Positions 55,879 to 64,000 of a DNA stretch of 64,000 nucleotides are shown here, in pieces. Origin of the DNA: Alitta virens. Taxonomy: Eukaryota; Annelida; Polychaeta; Phyllodocida; Nereididae. Under the pieces are notes generated by a model. The model made no database searches. It saw nothing but the letters and a program-made list of their open reading frames with translations, and was not told the origin of the DNA. Position 1 is the first letter of the stretch. Every line of letters begins with the position of its first letter. The stretch covers positions 2,082,015-2,146,014 of the forward strand of contig OW028582.1 in NCBI GenBank assembly GCA_932294295.1, in the 5' to 3' direction. The position numbers were made by a program, and so were the translations under genes.

Positions 55879-58483
55879 ATACGTACATACATTCCTTAAC
55901 ACTATGGTGAAGTCGCACTATATTTGAAATAGAATTAGTTTCTGCAGGTCTGGCTAAGAAACCACCTGATTCAAATTGCACCTTAGCATATACATGATAT
56001 ATACATGTTACTATCTAACTTTGGTTTTAAAGTCAAAAATTGCATGTTCGCTTATTTTATAAGTAGTATCGATTGCTTTCACAAGAAGTTAAATTAAAAA
56101 ATTGTTTTTCAATACGCATTGTTATGTTTGTAATTTGGTTGAATGTCATGTGCAGGTGCTGCCGACTATGAATTAAATGATTTTTGCGTCTTATTTATAG
56201 CCCGGTGAAGGATGTAGTAGTTACTAACGACAGGTGGGGAACTGATGTCAATTGTAAATATGGAAGTTTCCTGAACTGTGAAGACCGATATAACCCCGGT
56301 AATAATCAATTCTATTGGCTGAAAAAGTTCCCGCCCTTGACTTTGATTGGCTGAAACAAAGTGCATCCTAGCAGCAGTATTTTTAGTACATTTTAATGTA
56401 TATTTGACACTTTATCATTTAGTTGATTTTTGTTATATTTATGGAATCAGTTAGTTATTACCTACTGTGTCTGAAAAGCAAAATGTGTAATAAGAGGAGA
56501 GGAAAGACTTATGTCTTGCTGAATTCAGGGCTGCTCAGTGAAAAGACTCCATCTCAGTATTTGTCAAAATGAAACAAATATGTGGGTGAGTGGAGGTTCC
56601 CCAAAAGAGAAAAAGAGGGGGAAGGGGGGGGGGGGGGGGGGTAGTTGACCAGTATTTGCTTAATATCGTAATGTAGAAATAAGAAGTTTGTCAAAAAAGA
56701 AAAAGCGGGGCCAGGGGGTGTCTGAAAATGTTCCTGTCCACCCCCCCCCCCCCCCCACACCACACTTTTAATAGAACAGCCTTATATGAAATTATTAATC
56801 TGGAAAGACTAAAATGTGTAAAGTGGATTCTTAATAAAGAATAATTGTGTAGTTACATTGATTAATTAGTGGTAAATTCCAGCTAATCAGAGAAACTGAA
56901 GTTAAACAGTTGGCATCTCCATACTAACCAACAGAGGGAGCCACCAACAAATGGTCCAAATCTTTAATACTTAGAAAAGATGTATTTAAACCTGTAGATT
57001 TGGTGTATTTTAAATGTGATTTTTTTTTTTATGTACGTAGGTAAAAAGCAGTCCAAGAAATGGGAGAACTGCTTCACTATAGATCACGAGTCCTGGGGGT
57101 ATCGCCGAAATGCAAAACTCATCGACTATTACGATATGGATCAATTAACTGAGATCCTTGCTCAGACTGTAAGGTACCTAAAAATTAAAACATAAATAAT
57201 TTAATATGATAATAATTTGAAAAATATACTAGGATATATATAGCGAAATTGCTAAAATGGTTTTGGGTTGGATGTTTATAAATTATAAGGAAAAAGTACA
57301 GTATAGCGGACACAGATTTATGACCATATTTAACAAGCCTCACTGCCAAGCCTATGACGTAAAATGTAATTATGACGTCACAAACTAATATAGTTATGAT
57401 GGCGGTTTCATCTTCACAGTAAAGAAAGCGTTTATTTTTGCTTTTTCCAAACCCCCGCTCATCTACACCAAATGTTTTTTTAATGGTGCTAGAACTTAAA
57501 ACTTGTAAAAAAATATTTGATAAAATTTAATTTTTAATGGCCGCCAAATATGGGCATAAATTTGGGTCCGCTATACTGCACTAAACCCAATTATAATTGT
57601 CTTTTAGACTTTTTCTTCTTTATTTTTATGCAGCTACGGAGGAAATCTATTGATGAACATCGGCCCGACTCCAGACGGCAGAATTGCGCCGATTTATGAA
57701 GAGCGACTGCGACAGTTCGGAGACTGGCTGAAAGTCAATGGAGAGGCTATTTATAGCACTCAAATGTGGCGCGTTCAAGAAGATCCTATTAATAAAGCTA
57801 TTTAGTAAGTTATGTCATTTGAATTAAAAGATGAATAATATTTTGCACGTAGTCTCACGGAAGTGTACTTAAAATTTGATAAATTTTACTTGAAATTTGA
57901 TTAAAGGCTCATAATATATTATGTATGTTAATAAATGTTGATTGATAAAGTTAATTCAGCAAATATATTGTAATATTACGGCACACGTCTGGTCAATTCA
58001 GGTTTTTTTTTTTAATGTGAAATACTCAATTATATATACTATAGAGTGCATTGAAATACATAACTGTTTCAGTATTAGAAGGCTATTTAAAAGAAATTTA
58101 TAAGTGTTTTCTTAATTACCTTTTCTCTATGATTAAATTTGTCGGACATTTTTAGGGTAATGGACACTATAATTTTCTGTAATTAGTTTCAAATCATGCC
58201 TAATAAATTTACCGTCAATTTACATTTCAGTTACACCAAGAAGAAGGGAAGTTCGCCAGACACCGTGTACGCGATCCTTCTGGATTGGCCAAAAGGAGAC
58301 ATTCTGAAACTCTCCGCACCCAAATTTTCACCCAGTACGGTAGTGACATGGCTTGGTTACCATGGCGACAAACTGACATTCCAAAATGAAGGCTCTAATG
58401 TTGTGATTGATCTCCCGAAGGTGTCGTTGTCAGAAATACCGTGCCAGTATGCTTGGGTCTTTAAAATGACCAACGTTCAATAA
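53692..58483 (+). CDS. Alpha-L-fucosidase, GH29, secreted or lysosomal
   Basis: Eight exons: 53692-54254, 54376-54482, 54920-55047, 55622-55755, 56201-56298, 57041-57173, 57634-57804 and 58231-58483; 1587 nt, 528 aa (human FUCA1 466). In-frame ATGs lie at 53593, 53656, 53692 and 53707; I chose 53692 because it gives a short basic start followed by a hydrophobic signal peptide ([17 protein letters not shown]). The GH29 barrel begins at [25 protein letters not shown] (196-200) helps bind fucose; the nucleophile is Asp288 in WSDGHFE; Glu352 in KKWENC lies 64 residues later, the same spacing as human Asp225/Glu289. The C-terminus ([16 protein letters not shown]) is the beta-sandwich domain. It hydrolyses terminal alpha-L-fucose from glycans. 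Odd: an extra segment of roughly 25 residues after WYWKVNE compared with human. Confidence 0.93.
55806..55876. repeat. (TA)n microsatellite in fucosidase intron 4
   Basis: About 33 TA units with one interruption, starting 50 bp after the exon 4 donor. Confidence 0.95.
56305..56552 (-). mobile_element. Dispersed repeat M10 in fucosidase intron 5
   Basis: Reverse copy of 37125-37395: CCCGCCCTTGACTTTGATTG, AAAGTGCATCCTAGCAGCAG and AAAGACTTATGTCTTGCTGA. Confidence 0.8.
56585..56782 (+). mobile_element. MITE family M1, left end truncated, in fucosidase intron 5
   Basis: Begins at GAGGTTCCCCAAAAGAGAAA and keeps TTGACCAGTATTTGCTTAAT and the right end ACTTTTAATAGAACAGCC. It abuts M10. Confidence 0.8.
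57295..57584 (+). mobile_element. MITE family M3 in fucosidase intron 6
   Basis: AGTACAGTATAGCGGACACA at the left; reverse complement of TTTGGGTCCGCTATACTGCA then CT at the right; AAA on both flanks. Confidence 0.85.
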
Positions 58484-60300
58484 GTTAATACTTGGACGGA
58501 TAGACTTAATATCTTTACTGGGAAACATATATGGGAAGTCCGTTTCTCAACGGTGCTTGTGGGGGAGTATAATGCTTGTTTGGTTTTGCATGCATTGTAA
58601 TTTTGTACATAAAGACAAGTGAAAACTTAATAATTGTGCTTTAAGTGTCGGTAAAATAACCTGGTTGATTGATGATGCTTTTAAAATTCTGTTGACTTCA
58701 AAAGTAATTTAACTGTGATGTGATCTATATGGCTCATAAACCAAACTCTAGTGATTGGCGTTAAATATTGTATATATATTGTTATTCGGTGTCATCCGTT
58801 TACGATAGCCTTTCTTTGAAAGTGCCATGTCACAATATATTTGAGCTTTTGAAGCGTAATAATGAATAATTTTTCACTATTTCCCAGAAATAGTAATTAT
58901 GCATTGTATGAATGTACTGTATGTTTATCCTGATTTTTATCATTAAATTAAGTTTTACTTAAATTCTAAGATTCTTTGTTTCATTGATACATATTCTGTA
59001 ACGGTAGTTAAAAAGCAATTTATTATCATAGATTGAACTATGGTATTATGTCCAGAATATAACTAATTTGTAAATTCTGAATTTAAATGGACCACCTGAA
59101 CAGAAGTTCCAATTCCAACGAACATGCAAAACAAAAAATTAAAAAATTTATTTTATTCCTCAATTGACAATAAGAGCCCTGAATGCTCTGAACTGTGAAG
59201 TGTATTTATCAGTAGTGTAAATGTTACCCAATTGGTGTCTCTAGTGTCGTTTTACAAGAGGCGACCTCTTGTGGATTGCAACCGAACCTCAAGAATCCAT
59301 TTAGACAGTTGAGCTGTCAGACTCGGCATGGTGTTGTAACACATGCTAATGGCTTAATAATGTGATATCTGTGCAGGTAAGACTCTTAGGTAATATCTGT
59401 CATGTTAGTTGAAGTACTGGTGTTGTCATTTAAGGAGGAAAACTTGGAAATTGATGATATCAGAGAGCACCATGATTGTCCTCAATGAGGTCAACACAAT
59501 GGACTGCACTATTTTTTAGTGCAAATTCCTATTATATATATGGTGTGTTTTAAATCTGTTAATTGAACTGATCTCATATTTGATCTGATTGATATATAAC
59601 TATATGAAAGGCATGTGATTTGCTGTGATATTAATTTGTCCTGAAATAAATATTTGACCTGACTGTGACCTGATATGACCCCATTCAGGCCATGCACTGG
59701 CATGCACATGGCTGAAACATCCAAATAGGAAGGGCATTTGAGGCAAACTGCCTGTTACCGGGGCTAGAATTGTTACAACGTTTAGCTTTAAATGGTTCAT
59801 AAAATGCAAGTCAGTTTAAATGACTACTAAATGATGCATTGAAATTCTGAGATTTGATGTCATATTGCATGACTCGACTGGATTACAGTGAGTGGGACAA
59901 GTTTTTGTGATTTAAACTAAATTGATTCTAATTTTACGGGGTTCATAACTCGCCTACTAATATTACTGGAGGTGAGAAATTTATAAAAGTATAGACTGTC
60001 TTTCTGTTAAATTCTTAGATCTGTATGAATAGATTTCGCTGAGGAAATTAAAGATTTATTTGAATCTCATCATGAAAACTTTTTATAGTGCATAAGTTAT
60101 TGGTCTTCTTTATAATGAGGAGGTAATAAGATAGAAATAATTGGGTCTGAAATATGATTGCAAATTGTCCCAATAGCACTAAGGAAACTTTACCTGAAAT
60201 CGCATCCGTGCCTTGACCATTTCCACACTCATGTCCAATAATTTTCTTTTTTTGTGTAATGACTTGTATTTAAGTGGTCAAGATACGGAATCAAAAAACA
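58484..60300. other. Fucosidase 3' UTR and intergenic spacer
   Basis: No further coding exon. No complete repeat recognised. Frames at 59509-59809 are unsupported. Confidence 0.5.
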
Positions 60301-60301
60301 A

Positions 60302-60372
60302 TTCATTTAACGGCCGTTCAGCCAATCAGATATGGCGATACATCAAAAGGAACGCTGCTGAACGGCGCGAAA
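60302..60372 (+). promoter_or_regulatory. Candidate promoter of the downstream zinc-finger gene: CCAAT box and E2F site
   Basis: AGCCAATCAGA (60320-60330) is an NF-Y-type CCAAT box and GGCGCGAAA (60364-60372) is the reverse of the E2F consensus TTTCGCGCC. The block is CpG-rich in AT-rich spacer, about 450 bp before the coding exon's acceptor. GGCCGTTCAGC and GCTGAACGGC also form an inverted pair. Confidence 0.4.
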
Positions 60373-60483
60373 GCATTGCAACCACTTTTTTTAGACCAGC
60401 AAGTTTTCTTAGTGAATAGTGATGTAGGATGGAATAGATAAATTTCAATCAGGTTTCCTGGAAATTTTGTTATATCTTTGCTG

Positions 60484-60660
60484 AAAAATTTGGGGGGGGG
60501 GGGGGGGGGAGGAGCAGCTCAACAGCTCGGTTTTGGGTGTGAGTGTACAGGGCCATAGCCTAGAATTTCACCAAATATAGTACTTATATGTTTACTGGAG
60601 GACATCAGAAGCATGACCTTTTACCAAACTGCCCTCCCCCCCCCCCCCCTAAACTTTTTC
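60484..60660. repeat. Poly-G and poly-C tracts
   Basis: A run of about 18 G at 60490-60510 and a run of about 14 C at 60636-60650 could pair as a hairpin. It resembles M1 in composition, but M1 ends are absent. Confidence 0.6.
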
Positions 60661-60820
60661 CCAGGCCACAGCCTTGGTCCACCGAAACAGGCCTCCAGGA
60701 ACCCTGGGGATTCTTCTCTGCTTGCTGACATACTTTTGATATAATCATAATGATAATATAATGATAATTTCAAATTGTTTTCATTTCAGTGTGAAGGTGG
60801 AGGAGGGTTTTTTGCAAGTA

Positions 60821-63175
60821 ATGGTCAAAATGGCGCCTTACAGGAAAATACTTCCTCGCCCCCAGCCACCAAAGTCACCGACGCCTCCGAGTCCACCGCC
60901 CGTCGCCAAAAAAACGCCAGAAGACAAACTGAACGTGTGGAAGCTTCTAGAACACAAATACGCTGGCAGGGATTCCATCGTCACTATGGCGATGGCCGTG
61001 CAACAGATGGCGGCCGAACCACAAGAACCGCCTCCGCCACAGAGAGTACATCTAAGGAGACTTCTCGAGCAACAACCAGCAACAGATGCTTCGTGTGATC
61101 CTACATTGCTTTTAATTCCAGTAGCGGCAGAAAATGCTGCCGCAACCACTGCGCCCAGCGGGGCTGATGGTATAACGATGGGTGATGATACATCCGCGTC
61201 TAATTCTGACCTCATAACCCCACCATATGAGCTAGAAGAAGGGGAGGTCATCTTTCCCGTTCCTGCTGATAGAGAACCGCAACAAAATCTGCCAGTGTCG
61301 AGTTCATTGCAGCCGTCGAAGGAAGATGGCTCAATTAATATGCAGGGGAAAACGAAACCATTGTCTGCTAGTGCAGGGAATGTTGTTAAACTTAAGAAAA
61401 AACATATGCACCCCTGCATGATTTGCGGCAAAAAATTCCCGGCGCTAAGAAATCTACAGCGTCATATGGACTCTCACAGTGACGAGCCTAAATATCAATG
61501 TGAAACGTGTGACAAATGGTTCAAGCACAAGCATAACCTGAAGATTCACATGGGCGTGCATGATGAGACCAAAGCCCAAAAGTGTCTGAAGTGTGACTTT
61601 AAATGCGGATCTAAAGCGCAACTAAAGCAACACATGGTGGTCCATGATTCTTGTATGTACGAATGTCTAACGTGTTTTAAATTCTTCAAGTCCAAAGTGT
61701 TCTTCAATCACCACATGCGGCTACATTCGAACTCAAATATCAGCATTTGTGAAATTTGCGGGAAGAAATTTGCGCTGCCCTGTCTCCTGAGCAAGCACAT
61801 GGAATCTCACTCTGACTCCTACAAATACGAGTGCACGGATTGCGGTAAAACGTACAAGCAGAAGCGAGGTCTCCGAAGACACCAGATTGAAAAACACAAC
61901 ACAAAGTCAAAAACTAAATACGAGTGTCGCTATTGTGGTCGAATCTGGGCGACGCCCTCGACCCTAAAGGCCCACGAAATGGTGCACAGACAGAACAAGT
62001 TTGGCTACAAATGCAACTTGTGCGGAGAGCAATTTCTAGGTCGTACCTTGTATGACATTCACTGTCGAATGCATTTGGCCACCAGCAAGACGTACGAGTG
62101 TGAAGTCTGTGGCAAACCTTTTGTGGCTAAATCTACTTTGGAACTTCATAAAAAATCACACTTTTCAAAAGCCAAAGTCAAGTGCTTGTTATGCGACAAA
62201 CAGTTCACGACTAAGTACACATTAAAAAGACACGCACTTATGAAACACCGATTGAGTAAGTTAGCATTAAATGGGGCGGCCCATGAATGCCAGCAGTGTG
62301 TAAAACTCCTACCAGTGAAAATCGAACAAGCCATTTGTAATATTCTTCATGGTCCTAGCCTAGACGTCGAAGTCGTTGTTCGAAAACTGCAACACTCAGA
62401 TCTTCCTGTTGTAAAGGTCACTGATGAAAACCCTGGACTTCCAATTAAACAGCCAGACGAGGAAAAATTCACTGCTGGATACGGTGAAAGGGAAATAGGA
62501 GTTGTCATAGCGCCAACAGATTTAAACGATTCAAAAACCTTCATCGTACCTCAGGAATTTAACGAGCCATTATTATTGAAGGAAGAAGCTCTCGAAGCTG
62601 ATGTTTTTCCATCCTCAATATGTAAAGATTTTGATCTTTCTCAACTTGACCAGCAACATGCGGAAAGCAAATGCCCCGTGAATGACTCGCCCGAAACTCT
62701 TGTTTCCGTTGATTGCGACCTCACAAGTCATGACATTAAACTGGAGCCTACAGACTTTCCCGTTGCAGACGATATCATAGTTGATAGTGTAATTGAAATC
62801 ATGTCTTCAGCGGAACCGCAGAAAATCATAAATATTGCTCCGATATTAGAAACTTCGACTAAATCAGAACACAGTGAAAACATTGGGAATTTAAATAGCA
62901 TATTTATGGATGAACCTGGATCTGTGATTGAATTAATAAATGTGACCCTCGAAATGCCACAAACAAGCTGTAGCGAAATGTCCGCCCAAAATCATTGTCT
63001 TCTCACAAATGGGAGGACAGTTAAATTCGAAGAAAAAATTGCTCGAGAATTCCCATTTATTAAGATTGCAAAGGAGCACAATTACTTCAAATTCTCTGAT
63101 TTGAATTGGGTTGCTAATAATGCCTGTATCCATGGAAACATGGCATCGAAATTAGAAAGTTTGTTTATGTTTTAA
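60821..63175 (+). CDS. Ten-finger C2H2 zinc-finger protein
   Basis: One large exon; 784 aa from the ATG at 60821, with a second ATG at 60830 in CAAAATGGCGCC. The frame is open upstream through a splice acceptor (TTTCATTTCAG, ends 60789), so an upstream exon probably supplies the leader or extra residues. Order: Pro-rich N-terminus; acidic segment; basic KLKKKH; ten C2H2 fingers at about residues 197-476, from CMICGKKF to CLLCDKQFTTKYTLKRH; then a long acidic C-terminus. Linkers between fingers are not TGEKP, and most fingers follow C-x2-C-x12-H-x3/4-H. The C-terminal part has DIKLEPTD, a SUMO-site match. Probably a nuclear DNA-binding regulator; orthologue not recognised. No KRAB, BTB or ZAD domain is seen. 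An M1 MITE starts 19 bp after the stop. Confidence 0.9.
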   Translation: MVKMAPYRKILPRPQPPKSPTPPSPPPVAKKTPEDKLNVWKLLEHKYAGRDSIVTMAMAVQQMAAEPQEPPPPQRVHLRRLLEQQPATDASCDPTLLLIPVAAENAAATTAPSGADGITMGDDTSASNSDLITPPYELEEGEVIFPVPADREPQQNLPVSSSLQPSKEDGSINMQGKTKPLSASAGNVVKLKKKHMHPCMICGKKFPALRNLQRHMDSHSDEPKYQCETCDKWFKHKHNLKIHMGVHDETKAQKCLKCDFKCGSKAQLKQHMVVHDSCMYECLTCFKFFKSKVFFNHHMRLHSNSNISICEICGKKFALPCLLSKHMESHSDSYKYECTDCGKTYKQKRGLRRHQIEKHNTKSKTKYECRYCGRIWATPSTLKAHEMVHRQNKFGYKCNLCGEQFLGRTLYDIHCRMHLATSKTYECEVCGKPFVAKSTLELHKKSHFSKAKVKCLLCDKQFTTKYTLKRHALMKHRLSKLALNGAAHECQQCVKLLPVKIEQAICNILHGPSLDVEVVVRKLQHSDLPVVKVTDENPGLPIKQPDEEKFTAGYGEREIGVVIAPTDLNDSKTFIVPQEFNEPLLLKEEALEADVFPSSICKDFDLSQLDQQHAESKCPVNDSPETLVSVDCDLTSHDIKLEPTDFPVADDIIVDSVIEIMSSAEPQKIINIAPILETSTKSEHSENIGNLNSIFMDEPGSVIELINVTLEMPQTSCSEMSAQNHCLLTNGRTVKFEEKIAREFPFIKIAKEHNYFKFSDLNWVANNACIHGNMASKLESLFMF

Positions 63176-63193
63176 AAATGTTGAAAAAATAAT

Positions 63194-63378
63194 GCTGTTC
63201 CATTTAAAAATTAGGGGTGGGGGGGTGGACCTAAAGATTTTTCCGTTATCGGGAGTGGGGGGGGGGGGGTGTGGTTGACCAGTATTCTTAACACCTTAAT
63301 GTAGACAAAAAAAAAGGGGTGGTCTAAACATTTTCAGGTCCATCCCCCCCCCCCCCCTTTTTTTTAATAGAGCAGCCC
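63194..63378 (+). mobile_element. MITE family M1 immediately after the zinc-finger stop
   Basis: GCTGTTCCATTTAAAAATTA at the left; reverse complement of TTTTTTAATAGAGCAGCCC at the right. It starts 19 bp after the stop at 63175, with G tracts in the transcript sense followed by C tracts. Confidence 0.85.
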
Positions 63379-64000
63379 TATATTTGGCTTTTTTTTTAGT
63401 TGTAAACAATATTGTTAATACAGTGTTCGCATTAGACGCTCGCCCGCTCGCCCGACCCGACTTTTACGGCGCACGGCGAGCAGGAGAATGATAGCACTGG
63501 TCCGTGTGAGCGAGTAGCCAATTAGCTCATTAATGGGTTTATTTTGCCTCCAATCTGTCAGTTATGTGAACTGTTTGATTGCAATATTGGTCAAAGACAT
63601 AATCCATAGAAGTGGAGCACACAGATTGCAATTGACTCTGTGGCATCTTCAACAGTTCAATGGAAGTGTCAAGTCCCCAATGCTTTAGGCTTAAGTGCAA
63701 TTGACTGCTCAAAGGCTGCTAAGTCTTTCAACAATAGCTTTGTAGATCTATTCCACTTTAATTTTGTGATTTTAATTACTGCTTTAGTAAATATGAATAA
63801 TATTAAATTTTATATTTATATTCATACAATTGCAGTGTGGGCAGGAGGGTGCATTTTACTGGAAAAGTAGAAGTTAATGATATGTACTTTGTGGTAACAT
63901 GGGTACTTTTGATTAATAATTATAAGCATCCCTTCCTGTAGATTCTGATATAAAAATGTCATTCCTGCCAATTTTGAAAGTTAATAATCTTGAGTAATAT
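63379..64000. other. Spacer, no gene seen
   Basis: Includes a CpG-rich patch near 63430-63485 (GACGCTCGCCCGCTCGCCCG). The frame at 63640-63870 is not protein-like. No RNA gene or repeat recognised. Confidence 0.5.

Noticed and set aside
56524..56560. Left end of an M1 MITE (AGGGCTGCTCAGTG)
   Set aside because: This sequence belongs to M10 (matches 37125-37395); the neighbouring M1 copy is truncated at its left.
60484..60660. Ninth M1 MITE
   Set aside because: G and C tracts are present, but the GGGCTGTTCC ends and the conserved centre are missing.
60838..61431. 197-codon minus frame opposite the ten-finger gene
   Set aside because: Antisense shadow of the proline-rich N-terminal coding region.

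Overview
The window is nuclear DNA of an invertebrate animal. Genes have many short exons with GT/AG introns, spacers are AT-rich, and about half the sequence is short non-coding repeats (tRNA-headed SINEs, hairpin/MITE-like DNA elements, mini- and microsatellites). The proteins have clear human counterparts. The SINEs carry a central block resembling the Nin-DC domain of metazoan SINEs. A mollusc or other spiralian fits, but a cephalochordate or hemichordate cannot be excluded. No bacterial, viral or organellar genes were seen.

Five protein-coding genes are supported. (1) A minus-strand C2H2 zinc-finger gene starts at 1945 and runs off the left edge (three exons seen). (2) EEPD1, plus strand, 30911-40173, seven coding exons, 590 aa: two helix-hairpin-helix domains and a DNase I-like domain. 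(3) A MATCAP-family (KIAA0895/KIAA0895L) tubulin tyrosine carboxypeptidase, minus strand, 52983-49432, five exons, 487 aa, with HELGTH zinc motif. (4) A GH29 alpha-L-fucosidase, plus strand, about 53692-58483, eight exons, 528 aa. (5) A ten-finger C2H2 protein, plus strand, 60821-63175, in one large exon. EEPD1 and MATCAP converge; MATCAP and the fucosidase diverge from a roughly 700-bp spacer. I reconstructed exon joins by reading frame; the phases close at every junction.

Layout: 1-1.95 kb zinc-finger gene; 2-30.7 kb repeat-rich desert, possibly including the upstream intron of EEPD1 because its coding exon follows a splice acceptor; 30.7-40.2 kb EEPD1; 40.2-49.4 kb intergenic, full of MITEs and SINEs; 49.4-53.0 kb MATCAP; 53.0-53.7 kb divergent promoter; 53.7-58.5 kb fucosidase; 58.5-60.8 kb spacer with a candidate promoter; 60.8-63.2 kb zinc-finger gene; then a MITE and plain spacer.

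The most notable observations are: the EEPD1-MATCAP neighbourhood, which matches the human EEPD1-KIAA0895 order and convergent orientation as I recall it; a near-perfect RFX X-box upstream of the tubulin-modifying enzyme; a G-rich MITE family abutting two stop codons; SINE multimers with a recurrent junction; young SINE insertions with perfect 16-bp target duplications; nested and interrupted MITEs; and a possible SINE-mediated inversion that split a MITE. I did not find a wholly new enzymatic system; the novelty lies mainly in repeat architecture and gene regulation.
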